34,682 nucleotides of DNA from a virus. The notes below the pieces were generated by a model that was not told the DNA's origin, searched no databases, and saw only the letters and a list, made by a program, of their open reading frames with translations. The DNA lies in the IMG/VR virus record IMGVR_UViG_3300005589_000070, positions 1 to 34,682 of that record. One strand, written 5' to 3'. The position numbers and the translations under genes were made by a program. Shown here one piece after another: positions 26,593 to 33,822 of this stretch (positions are counted from its first letter, which is position 1; each line of letters begins with the position of its first letter).

Positions 26593-26750
26593 TCTCTCCC
26601 CCAGTATTTACCTTGCTTGAACTTCCATACTTCTGGCGCATTAAGGCCGTAGATCATTATTTTTGTCACATCACCACAAGGAACTTCGCGGTATTTTGTA
26701 TGGGCCTTATCAAGATTTGCTTTGAATTGCGTTAGTGTTAGTACTCTCAT
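26589..26750 (-). CDS. 53-aa hypothetical protein
   Basis: ATG 26750 overlaps the end of the antirepressor gene (stop at 26747-26749), and its stop overlaps the next ATG. The product MRVLTLTQFKANLDKAHTKY carries a central strand (VTKIMIYGLN) and a C-terminal APEVWKFKQGKYWGRE. No known family recognised. The overlap pattern supports coding. Confidence 0.65.
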   Translation of the reverse strand: MRVLTLTQFKANLDKAHTKYREVPCGDVTKIMIYGLNAPEVWKFKQGKYWGRE

Positions 26751-27406
26751 AGCTTTATCCCCTCAAGCTTGTTAGTGAAGTAACTCAAACCTTTCGTGGT
26801 TACCCGGCCTTGCGTGTATTCATGGCCAGTGTCGCCATTAACTCCGGTGTGCATCTTGAATAGGCCTTGAGTTATATACCGTTGATAAGGCGTATTTAGC
26901 TTGTCGATATATCCATTGTCACGTAGCCATGCAACAAACTTGTTAGGGCGTTGCTGTATCTTCTTGCCAGCCTCTTGGTATTTGTATGTGTGCTCAGACT
27001 GGGTTACAGTATCGTGGAACTCAACTTTCGGTTTAGCTTCTTCAATTAGCTTGGCTTGGTCGGCGGCTAATTGGAGGGCTTCCGCAAATGTTTGGGGTAG
27101 TGCTGGCTTATTACCGCCCTCTAGCTCATGCCATCGCTCAATAACCCTCATTCTTGCCTTTACCGAATACCCAGTAAGAAGGCAGTCAGTATGCTTCCTG
27201 TCTAAGTAGATCATTTCGCAATAACCGCGACCATCATGCTTAAGTGTAATTCCGAACTTTGAATCATGGTACACATCTGTACCATACCCAAGCTGATCGG
27301 CCATTGACTTAATATCCCTGTGAATCGTCTTCTTTTCCTTGCCGGTCAACTCCGCAATCTCTCGGCTGCTCATTGTTATGGCTTGGCTCTTTATCATTAA
27401 GTTCAT
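26747..27406 (-). CDS. Phage antirepressor, Rha N-terminus and KilAC C-terminus
   Basis: A 219-aa two-domain regulator. Residues 1 to about 90 (SSREIAELTGKEKKTIHRDI and MIYLDRKHTDCLLTGYSVKA) are the Rha/antirepressor-type domain, including YSVKARMRVIERWHELE. Residues about 105-219 (EAKPKVEFHDTVTQSEHTYK, then YIDKLNTPYQRYITQGLFKM and TTKGLSYFTNKL) form the KilAC DNA-binding domain. In temperate phages such proteins inactivate repressors and promote lytic growth. Its operon starts at a promoter overlapped by a palindrome, consistent with repression by a phage repressor. Confidence 0.9.
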   Translation of the reverse strand: MNLMIKSQAITMSSREIAELTGKEKKTIHRDIKSMADQLGYGTDVYHDSKFGITLKHDGRGYCEMIYLDRKHTDCLLTGYSVKARMRVIERWHELEGGNKPALPQTFAEALQLAADQAKLIEEAKPKVEFHDTVTQSEHTYKYQEAGKKIQQRPNKFVAWLRDNGYIDKLNTPYQRYITQGLFKMHTGVNGDTGHEYTQGRVTTKGLSYFTNKLEGIKL

Positions 27407-27509
27407 TGTTTTTTCTCTCTCTATAGGCCTTTTGTTTACAAGCTTCTGAGCAATACTTCCGCTTTCCAGCGAACTGCCCTAGCTCAGTAGGGCACATCAA
27501 ACACTTCAA
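27309..27509 (-). CDS. 66-aa zinc-knuckle protein
   Basis: TTG start at 27509 with GGAG 6 nt ahead. The N-terminal half reads MKCLMCPTELGQFAGKRKYC and then SEACKQKAYRERKN: two Cys pairs plus a basic helix, the same plan as the 17382-17531 protein. The last third (residues 34-66) overlaps the antirepressor gene out of frame by 98 nt and is low in information. Perhaps a DNA-binding partner of the antirepressor. Confidence 0.6.
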   Translation of the reverse strand: MKCLMCPTELGQFAGKRKYCSEACKQKAYRERKNNELNDKEPSHNNEQPRDCGVDRQGKEDDSQGY

Positions 27510-27512
27510 TAC

Positions 27513-27713
27513 TTACTCCTGATAAGATTCGATTTCTTCTTGATCTGTCGTCCAGTAAATTTTACCAGCGACGCGGCTTGAGCGTTCTAGCATTTCAATA
27601 TTCTCATATTCAACTGGAGCTTCTAGGTTTAAGTTTGCATCCTCAACAGCATCAAATAAAGTCTCTCCAGTGCCAAATATTGCGTAACCGTGCTGGATAA
27701 TTGCGTATGTCAT
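27513..27713 (-). CDS. First gene of the antirepressor operon (66 aa)
   Basis: Start at ATG 27713 with GAGG 8 nt ahead, preferred over ATG 27749, which would lie at the -10 region. The product MTYAIIQHGYAIFGTGETLF reads like a small alpha/beta protein with an acidic middle (EDANLNLEAPVEYENIEML). Proteins with an AIIQHGYAIFGTGET-like start are common in phage early regions but lack a known role. Confidence 0.65.
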   Translation of the reverse strand: MTYAIIQHGYAIFGTGETLFDAVEDANLNLEAPVEYENIEMLERSSRVAGKIYWTTDQEEIESYQE

Positions 27714-27751
27714 GATGTTTGCCTCGTTGTGTATTTCGTTTCGATGCAATA

Positions 27752-27780
27752 ACTATAGCGTTACGTTAATCGTAACGCAA
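27752..27780 (-). promoter_or_regulatory. Operator-spanned promoter of the antirepressor operon
   Basis: On the minus strand TTGCGT (27775-27780), a 17-nt spacer and TATAGT (27752-27757, 5 of 6). The spacer is almost exactly a perfect palindrome, GCGTTACG-TTAAT-CGTAACGC (27758-27778), with an extra GTAACG half at 27781-27786. A bound dimer would block polymerase, so this is a strong candidate for a repressor-controlled lytic promoter. Confidence 0.7.
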
Positions 27781-27804
27781 GTAACGATTTGAAATATAAA
27801 ACGC

Positions 27805-27834
27805 ACAAAAAAGCCGCTTAGGTTATAAGCGGCT
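27805..27834 (-). terminator. Intrinsic terminator after NinG
   Basis: AGCCGCTTA/TAAGCGGCT 9-bp stem with a GGTTA loop; the minus strand ends in TTTTTTGTG. It isolates the NinG operon from the antirepressor promoter 25 nt further on. Confidence 0.85.
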
Positions 27835-27840
27835 GGTTGG

Positions 27841-28401
27841 TTAGTCTATCTCTTTGCACTTCTGTTTGTATGTTTTGATTATCTTTTTGCAGTCATCGAT
27901 AGTGTGCTTTGCTGGTTCGTGTGGCCCTTCCAGCCATTCCACTTTTTCTAATCCGATCTTCCTTATCAGGCTGGGCCTGTAGTTTGCTATATTGCCTGAC
28001 AGGTGGTTATTGCATGGGGCGCATTGCTTGTGATTGTTGATCTCAATGAACCGCAATTCAGGGTTAGCTCCTACACTAAGGTAATGACCAGCATGATATT
28101 GCCCTTGATGATGCCTGCCGCAGCTTATACAGGGATCACCTTTATCTCTAAGGCGGATGTATCGGTTAAACCAGCATTGCGCATCCTTAAGCCACTGAGC
28201 TCTAGTCTTGATGCTTTCCTTTTTCTTTTTCGTCTCGGCACGTTGAATCTTCTGTCCCTGTTTAACCAGCTTGTCCTTATTCTTAACTTGGTTTTCAATC
28301 CAGTGATCGACATTGCAAAACGCCTGACACCCGACTATATGCATTGTTTCTGCTGGCTTCCTTTCCCCGCAGTATCCGCACTTGCGCTTACTGTTCGCCA
28401 T
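27841..28401 (-). CDS. ninG: NinG/Rap recombination nuclease
   Basis: Lambda NinG (Rap) is a structure-specific endonuclease acting on recombination intermediates. This 186-aa protein shows the family plan: N-terminal CGYCG (8-12) and CNVDH, a long Lys/Glu helix, then CISCGRHHQGQYHAGHYLSV and CAPCNNHLSGN, with NPELRFIEINNHKQC between. The Cys/His pairs bind zinc and the HxxGH-like motif belongs to the nuclease centre. It lies in a small minus operon facing the plus-strand exonuclease operon, so both belong to the recombination module. Confidence 0.9.
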   Translation of the reverse strand: MANSKRKCGYCGERKPAETMHIVGCQAFCNVDHWIENQVKNKDKLVKQGQKIQRAETKKKKESIKTRAQWLKDAQCWFNRYIRLRDKGDPCISCGRHHQGQYHAGHYLSVGANPELRFIEINNHKQCAPCNNHLSGNIANYRPSLIRKIGLEKVEWLEGPHEPAKHTIDDCKKIIKTYKQKCKEID

Positions 28402-28511
28402 GATTGAGCCTGTCTCCGTAGTGATTGAATGTGTTCCGCCTTGGTTTTATCACCCAGCGTTGACCTGGTTGCGTCGGCTAGGGAGTTTGTTCTACTGCTG
28501 ATTATTTCCAT
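28335..28511 (-). CDS. 58-aa protein overlapping ninG
   Basis: ATG 28511 overlaps the stop of the upstream gene (TAATG). The first 38 residues (MEIISSRTNSLADATRSTLG, DKTKAEHIQSLRRQAQSW) look like a natural small helical protein; the rest overlaps the start of ninG out of frame by 67 nt. Coding is likely from the junction and composition; function is unknown. Confidence 0.5.
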   Translation of the reverse strand: MEIISSRTNSLADATRSTLGDKTKAEHIQSLRRQAQSWRTVSASADTAGKGSQQKQCI

Positions 28512-28672
28512 TACATACCCTTAGCGTATTCATACGCCTCTATTTGTATCTCTACCATCCTTTTATCCCATACATCTTTACACCAGTTAACAAAGCTCAT
28601 CTTTGTTCCTGATAGTCTCCAATCGTCTTCAAGCATTTCTCCAAACGCCTCTTTCCACTCTTCATAATTCAT
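28511..28672 (-). CDS. 53-aa hypothetical protein, first gene of the NinG operon
   Basis: Start at ATG 28672 with AAGGAG 8 nt ahead, preferred over an upstream start that would lie in the promoter region. The product MNYEEWKEAFGEMLEDDWRL is acidic and Trp-rich, with a central SFVNWCKDVWDKRMVEIQIE. It lies just left of the plus-strand recombination promoter. Function unknown. Confidence 0.6.
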   Translation of the reverse strand: MNYEEWKEAFGEMLEDDWRLSGTKMSFVNWCKDVWDKRMVEIQIEAYEYAKGM

Positions 28673-28693
28673 TGAAACATCTCCTTGCGTCAC

Positions 28694-28734
28694 TTGACAC
28701 AGAGAATCATAACCCATAATATTGTGTCACACAA
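28694..28734 (+). promoter_or_regulatory. Promoter and palindromic operator of the recombination operon
   Basis: TTGACA (28694-28699, perfect), 17-nt spacer, TAATAT (28717-28722, 4 of 6). Immediately after it, TTGTGT-C-ACACAA (28722-28734) is a perfect odd palindrome covering the expected start site. A repressor bound there would block the exonuclease operon. Confidence 0.6.
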
Positions 28735-28754
28735 CACAGAGTTAGGGATTAAAT

Positions 28755-29264
28755 ATGAGCAACTTAGTTTACCAGCCATCACAGACTACGCACTGGAGAA
28801 ATCTGTTTGAAAGCAAAACGATGCTTCTTGGCTCTCACAATCTTAATGAAGGCGAGGAGTTAGTGGCACAGATTAACCATGTTGCAATTCAAGAAATTAG
28901 AAACACAAATGGGAAAAAGGAAAAGGTACCGGTAATACAGTTTTTTAATGCGCCGCCTATGGTTTTGAATATAACCAACACCAGAACAATTGCTAGTTTG
29001 TATGGCGACAATTATGACGGTTGGTGCAATCAATACATTCAAGTTTTCGCAACAAAGGTCAAAGCTTTTGGCCAAGAGCAAATGGCACTTAGAATACGAC
29101 AATCAAAGCCATCAGTCGGAGAGGATACGTCGGGTTATGAGCAGCAATTACGTGACTGCACTGATATTGGAATGCTTCAGAATGTGTTTATGGCAATACC
29201 TAAGCACATCAAGCCAAAGCTAAATGCACTTAAGAATGAAATGAAGGGGAAGCTAAATGCATAA
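28755..29264 (+). CDS. Phage recombination-associated protein, ssDNA-binding candidate (169 aa)
   Basis: First gene of the recombination operon, behind TAGGGATT. The core APPMVLNITNTRTIASLYGD (66-85) followed by WCNQYIQVFATKVKAFGQEQ and MALRIRQSKP is a recurring phage pattern found beside exonucleases, with a conserved NxTNxxTIxxLYG and VKAFG. The C-terminal part is charged and helical. The stop overlaps the exonuclease start by eight bases. It probably binds single-stranded DNA made by the exonuclease; this is inferred from context. Confidence 0.65.
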   Translation: MSNLVYQPSQTTHWRNLFESKTMLLGSHNLNEGEELVAQINHVAIQEIRNTNGKKEKVPVIQFFNAPPMVLNITNTRTIASLYGDNYDGWCNQYIQVFATKVKAFGQEQMALRIRQSKPSVGEDTSGYEQQLRDCTDIGMLQNVFMAIPKHIKPKLNALKNEMKGKLNA

Positions 29265-29916
29265 GTTAAATGTCGAACAAGGTTCTCTGGAATGGCACGA
29301 TGAGAGATTCGGATCGGTTACTGGAACAAGGCTTCAAAGTGCTATTGGTGCTAAGTGGGATGCTCGTAAATCATGCTGGAAACTTGGCGATGAGAAGGTT
29401 CAAAACACACTGATGTATGAGCTCCTATCTGAGCGTATGTCACAAAATGAGGTCGTAGAGCTTAATACATCAGCAGTGATACGAGGTAAGGAGCTTGAGC
29501 CATTCGCAATAAAGGCAGCATCAAATGAGAGAGAAATTGAATTCACAGAGTGTGGAATGCTTATTTGTGACTGGGTCGGCAACCTTAAGTTTTCTCCTGA
29601 TGCAATCCACGAGGTCGGCGGTGTTATAGTTGGCGGCCTTGAAACGAAGTGCCCTAACGGTAAAAAGCATGTTGAATACTTACTTAACGATGAAGTTCCA
29701 CGAGAATATTTCTGGCAAGTTATTGGGCCTATGATTCTATCTGACAGCGTCAAATGGTGGGACTTCGCAAGCTATGACGACCGAAATTATGAGAGAGGGC
29801 TATTCATTATTAGAACTTATAGATGTGATGTTGAGGACTTGATAAACGAGTCGCGTAAAGTGCTTCTTAAATTTCTTGGTAAGGTCGACGAGGTTCACAT
29901 GGGGTTAACATTCTAA
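29257..29916 (+). CDS. YqaJ-type viral recombinase exonuclease
   Basis: A lambda-exonuclease-fold enzyme that resects 5' ends of double-stranded DNA for recombination. The 219-aa product has EQGSLEWHDERFGSVTGTRL (7-26), the RGKELEPFA motif (76-84), the catalytic FSPDAI (112-117) and GGLETKCP (126-133) with Asp115, Glu129 and Lys131, and REYFWQV (149-155) with Gln154. The ATG overlaps the end of the preceding gene. With its partner it forms an annealing/resection pair, and ninG is on the facing strand. Confidence 0.9.
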   Translation: MHKLNVEQGSLEWHDERFGSVTGTRLQSAIGAKWDARKSCWKLGDEKVQNTLMYELLSERMSQNEVVELNTSAVIRGKELEPFAIKAASNEREIEFTECGMLICDWVGNLKFSPDAIHEVGGVIVGGLETKCPNGKKHVEYLLNDEVPREYFWQVIGPMILSDSVKWWDFASYDDRNYERGLFIIRTYRCDVEDLINESRKVLLKFLGKVDEVHMGLTF

Positions 29917-30122
29917 TGAAAATAACATCAATCCCAAAGCTTATGAACGAGCTAAAGCTTAACGCATATCGACTTGCGCCCGTTATCGGAGAGGACAGGC
30001 TTTTTGTTAATGAGTTCAAGCTTGATTATGACAACGAAAAGCATGTTGTTATAGAGAAGGATGGCGAATATCAGCTAATGCACGTTACTCGCAAGCATAG
30101 AAATACAAGACACTCTAAGTGA
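29916..30122 (+). CDS. Hypothetical 68-aa protein, end of recombination operon
   Basis: ATG overlaps the exonuclease stop (TAATG). The product MKITSIPKLMNELKLNAYRL carries a beta-rich middle (RLFVNEFKLDYDNEKHVVIE) and ends with the basic string MHVTRKHRNTRHSK. It is likely a nucleic-acid-binding partner of the recombination proteins; no family is recognised. Confidence 0.65.
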   Translation: MKITSIPKLMNELKLNAYRLAPVIGEDRLFVNEFKLDYDNEKHVVIEKDGEYQLMHVTRKHRNTRHSK

Positions 30123-30225
30123 TGTAGGGCTTTTTATGTGCATACTACGGATATTCAATGGTTGAAAGCCGCGTATGGGTTAATTGTGTTGTTGGTTTGC
30201 AGGTTTTGGGTAATAGCCTTAAATG

Positions 30226-30258
30226 AAAAAAGCCCTCGGTGTGAGGTGAGGGCTTTTT
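30226..30258. terminator. Bidirectional terminator between recombination and tail genes
   Basis: AGCCCTC (30231-30237) pairs with GAGGGCT (30248-30254), 10-nt loop, with T tracts on both strands. It lies between the plus-strand operon and the convergent tailspike gene. Confidence 0.9.
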
Positions 30259-30260
30259 GT

Positions 30261-33179
30261 TTATACGCTAACCAGGCAGACGCTTAAGTTTCTCGGTATT
30301 GTCCCGCTACTCAATTGAACAGATAAAACACCAGATGGGTAACCTACAGAGGTTAGCCCAGTTATATTGTTTGCAATTTCTATACAAATCCCTGTTCCAA
30401 CATCGCACTGATATGTAGCCATGCCTCCCGAAGTTTTATCCTTAATAATTAACAGTCCAGATTGTGAAGCGGCATAACCTAAGCTAGTCCACGTTGATAG
30501 TGCAGTTACTTGTACCGTATAGTCATCATTTGTAAACAAACCATTGCTAGACTTGACCTCGGCGGCTGTCATATTGCCAGTGGTGTTATATGATGCATTT
30601 GAAACTATCGTGTTCAGATTCGGTAAAAAACGGTGAACGTTAATTGTCGCTCCGTTGAATAACTCCAAAGGATTTGAGCCATAATCAAGGAATGTGCCTA
30701 GGATGTTTATTGAACCCGTACCGGAACCTGTTGATCCAAATACGCCACCAGTACTTGATGCATTGATGAACGCTTCACCGCCTACCATGTTTAGAAAGCA
30801 AGGTGAGTCGATATCGAAAACCGGCACCGTGGTTGCATTCTTGACAGCAACATTATTGCTATCCCACGATATGTAGCTAAATGAAGTTGTACCATTAACC
30901 CATAAAACCCTGTGATCTGATGGTTGACTGCCGCCTGTCTCAATATCACAATATGCGACTTCAAGATTTCCGCCTTCTATAAGAAAATCAACAGTTGATA
31001 TACCAGCAATCACACACCCGATAAAGCTAGTGCTGCCTGATGATGCGTTTTTCAGGTTCGCACCATTATCAGAATTAAAAAATCTACAATGATCAAATAC
31101 AGTCCTTGCTCCAGCGTTGCTGTGTTGCTCTGCTGTCACACATGTTCCAGAAAAGAAGAACGAGCATGACTCAAATGTAAGATGGTAAGCGTTATCACCC
31201 AGAACTAGATCCGTTTCAAAGTCATGAATAATTACATCTTTTACAGTAACGTCATTTGACCCCTGTATGTCGTCATCATCAAACAAAACCCCCTGAGATC
31301 CTGAAGAGGCTTTGCCAGGGCCAATTATCTCAACTCCACTCAGCGGGTTAATACCGTTTAGGAATGGCGCGCCAGAAATTGTTCTGCTGCCCCCGGTTAT
31401 TCTTACAGCAGCTCCAGATGTTACATCTGAGAAATCTAATATTGCAGATTGTCCATTTACTCTAAGCTGAGAAATATCATACTCAAACTGGCTCTGAAAC
31501 TTGTATTTAGAAGCTGGAATAACTAACTCTTTAGTTTCCTGCCCAGATCTAAGATAGTTTTTCCCTGCTGCAAAAGGAGCATCATCATAATCTACGCCGT
31601 TTCCTTTCGCGCCCCAATCCTTGGCAGTCGGGGCTACCTTCATTATCTGCTCTAATTGAAAGCCAGAACCCTGAACAAACTTACCGCCATCAGCAGTGCC
31701 GGTCCCATCAGCTACAACATTGAAAAATAATACGCCTGAGTTATTGCCGGGCGCGTAATCATCAACAGCAATGCGATCCCCAACAGAAGTGCTATGCACG
31801 TTGAGTTCTGTGTATGTTCCATCCGTAAAGAGAGAAGAGAAAACTTTAAATGGCGATGGCCTTTGTATGCCATGCCCAGTTGCCACGCTCCCCTGCTCAA
31901 ACTTCACAGAACCCAAAGGGGTTGGATTAGCACTAACATCTTCAAGCGCATCGGTTGTCACGGTGATACGGTATTCATCACCAACAAGCGCATAAGAAAC
32001 GCCTCGAGTTCGTGGTTTGCCGTCAAAGTCAGCCACCGACGCAACAAAGTTGGTTAATCGTTCAAGGCCGCCTGAATTTGGTACGGGAAAATAAAAATCA
32101 CCGCCAGAGAATGATAACCGTCCATCAATGTAAGTAAGGTTTGTAATGCCGGTTGTTTCATTGGCAAATACGCCAGAAAAGATTTCAAACGACGGCGGGT
32201 AGCTTCTAGGTGTCGCATCTGGTTGCGGCTGTGAATCGTCAGGTGTTTGAATTAAGAAGTTATGGTTTGAAAGCAGGTTTGCAAGAGACGCCCTGTCATT
32301 TACATACTGCTCTGTAACCTGATCGCTAGGGTATAGATTTGCACTATCACTTTGCGGGTCTGGGTATGCTACAGAGTCAACGATGTAACCAAGTGGGACA
32401 GATTGCTTTAGATACCAGCGCTCAATTGTCCCAGCCCTATCGTATGTTGTGTACTGATTGTAAGCTGTGTACGTTGGGTTCGTTGAGTACAGCCCAATAT
32501 CTACACCATCAATTCCTGATATTGCAATGTCAAACTCAGACTCTTTTTGTGCGAGTGAGTTATCCCAGATTGACTCTCTAGCTGTTAGTGATGCATCGGC
32601 GTCGGCGTCCCAACCTGCAACGGCCGCGTCAAACTGACCTTGGTAATAGGTTATCAGTCCACCCTGCAGATCAAGCACAGCGTCGTTAGTCTCTGAGTAC
32701 CAATAAACGGTTATCGTCTTAGGTGTACCAACGCTTGCCGTGATTGGCGGTGTGAACGTAATAGTGCCCAGTTCGTTACTTGTGATAGACCAATTAACTA
32801 CACCGTCACCGTTGTCAGGAGGTAGGTAATCGCCATCAACATAAACTGATGCACCAAAAATCGCGCCGGATTTTGATACCGTTGATGTGTCAGATGTCAG
32901 ATAGTAACGCTGAACCACGTTATTTGATGTTTGAGTGCCGATTTGCACATCAACAAACTCAAACGATTTACCGGAATAAGACGCCTTGATGTTGTAGGTG
33001 CCTGCGTCTGCGTAGAACAAGGCGTAACCGTCATCACCTGTTTGAAATGGGTTTGCCTTTGGAGCTCCGTCTTTATCTGAGTAAATAGGAACTAAGTCAC
33101 CATCGTGCCTAACCTCTATCGATGAGAATGGCTGCTCAATGCCTTTATCTAAGACGAAAAACTGATATGCTGATTTCAT
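30261..33179 (-). CDS. Tailspike with beta-helix, receptor-binding protein (972 aa)
   Basis: The host-recognition protein and probably a glycan-active enzyme. Residues 1-85 (KSAYQFFVLDKGIEQPFSSI, then ADAGTYNIKASYSGKSFEFV) form the virion-anchoring region. The middle is linker and beta-sandwich-like sequence. From about residue 520, KDWGAKGNGVDYDDAPF begins a pectate-lyase-like right-handed beta-helix, with repeated strands such as FDHCRFFNSDNGANLKNA and SFIGCVIAGIST. The terminal 90 residues, rich in Val, Ser and Gly, may mediate trimerisation. Catalytic residues cannot be placed by eye. Confidence 0.8.
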   Translation of the reverse strand: MKSAYQFFVLDKGIEQPFSSIEVRHDGDLVPIYSDKDGAPKANPFQTGDDGYALFYADAGTYNIKASYSGKSFEFVDVQIGTQTSNNVVQRYYLTSDTSTVSKSGAIFGASVYVDGDYLPPDNGDGVVNWSITSNELGTITFTPPITASVGTPKTITVYWYSETNDAVLDLQGGLITYYQGQFDAAVAGWDADADASLTARESIWDNSLAQKESEFDIAISGIDGVDIGLYSTNPTYTAYNQYTTYDRAGTIERWYLKQSVPLGYIVDSVAYPDPQSDSANLYPSDQVTEQYVNDRASLANLLSNHNFLIQTPDDSQPQPDATPRSYPPSFEIFSGVFANETTGITNLTYIDGRLSFSGGDFYFPVPNSGGLERLTNFVASVADFDGKPRTRGVSYALVGDEYRITVTTDALEDVSANPTPLGSVKFEQGSVATGHGIQRPSPFKVFSSLFTDGTYTELNVHSTSVGDRIAVDDYAPGNNSGVLFFNVVADGTGTADGGKFVQGSGFQLEQIMKVAPTAKDWGAKGNGVDYDDAPFAAGKNYLRSGQETKELVIPASKYKFQSQFEYDISQLRVNGQSAILDFSDVTSGAAVRITGGSRTISGAPFLNGINPLSGVEIIGPGKASSGSQGVLFDDDDIQGSNDVTVKDVIIHDFETDLVLGDNAYHLTFESCSFFFSGTCVTAEQHSNAGARTVFDHCRFFNSDNGANLKNASSGSTSFIGCVIAGISTVDFLIEGGNLEVAYCDIETGGSQPSDHRVLWVNGTTSFSYISWDSNNVAVKNATTVPVFDIDSPCFLNMVGGEAFINASSTGGVFGSTGSGTGSINILGTFLDYGSNPLELFNGATINVHRFLPNLNTIVSNASYNTTGNMTAAEVKSSNGLFTNDDYTVQVTALSTWTSLGYAASQSGLLIIKDKTSGGMATYQCDVGTGICIEIANNITGLTSVGYPSGVLSVQLSSGTIPRNLSVCLVSV

Positions 33180-33358
33180 TCTGATGCCTCTTTTATCTCA
33201 CCATAATCGCCATTTATTGCCCGCTGGTATATCTCAACGCCGTGCGGCTCGCAGTCATTTTTGGATGCAGTGAACGGTATCCACCCAAATATATGATGAT
33301 TAAATTCAAGATCTATGGTGCCATTTTTGTTTAACTTTAGGTTTCTCGCCTGAATCAT
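33176..33358 (-). CDS. Small tail-region protein (60 aa)
   Basis: Start at ATG 33358, overlapping the upstream stop (TAATG), chosen over a longer frame. The product reads MIQARNLKLNKNGTIDLEFN and FGWIPFTASKNDCEPHGVEI, a compact motif found in small phage proteins next to tail-fibre genes. It overlaps the tailspike start by four bases. A chaperone or connector for the tailspike is possible. Confidence 0.7.
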   Translation of the reverse strand: MIQARNLKLNKNGTIDLEFNHHIFGWIPFTASKNDCEPHGVEIYQRAINGDYGEIKEASE

Positions 33359-33822
33359 TATGCCACCCTCAAGACTAAGCTTACGTTTAGGTCGGGGCCA
33401 CCGCCGCTTATGTACCCCATAATGCGCCATGTCCCACTAAGCCCTCCGCCCAAGGCGTTTCCCTCGACATCGCTAGCAAATAATTGAGATCCAGCAACAA
33501 GAGCCCCACCAGTACCGCCCGTCCCTACATTAGCTTGCGCCATAACATAAGAACCAACAGCGTCAAATGCAGTCGCTGCAACCCTAGCAAGAACCCAGTT
33601 GACCTCATCCTGTCCAGCCTGAAGTTTTTCCGCACCAAGGGTGGAATTTGCGACTTTATCGTTTGTCACTGCGCCAGTGGCAATTGCTGCGTTTTGCACT
33701 TTTGGAGCTCCCGCCGCGCCCGCTGCTATTGCTATTGGGTTGTCGTAGAAAATCAACGCGTGCTCTGATTTACCAGCCTTGCCGGGCGCAACATCTTGAG
33801 GATCTAGTATTGTGAATCCCAT
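33358..33822 (-). CDS. Tail-associated structural protein (154 aa)
   Basis: The product is Ala/Gly-rich and beta-prone, with APKVQNAAIATGAVTNDKVA and STLGAEKLQAG, a repeat type seen in tail-fibre and collar proteins. The C-terminal domain starts after QAGQDEVNWVL and ends GPDLNVSLVLRVA. ATG 33822 overlaps the stop of the tail gene upstream. Probably a short fibre or adaptor linking the tailspike to the tail. Confidence 0.65.
   Translation of the reverse strand: MGFTILDPQDVAPGKAGKSEHALIFYDNPIAIAAGAAGAPKVQNAAIATGAVTNDKVANSTLGAEKLQAGQDEVNWVLARVAATAFDAVGSYVMAQANVGTGGTGGALVAGSQLFASDVEGNALGGGLSGTWRIMGYISGGGPDLNVSLVLRVA

Noticed and set aside
30123-30225. 22-codon ORF starting MVESRVWVN after the recombination operon
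   Set aside because: No ribosome site, no coupling and ordinary non-coding composition before a terminator.
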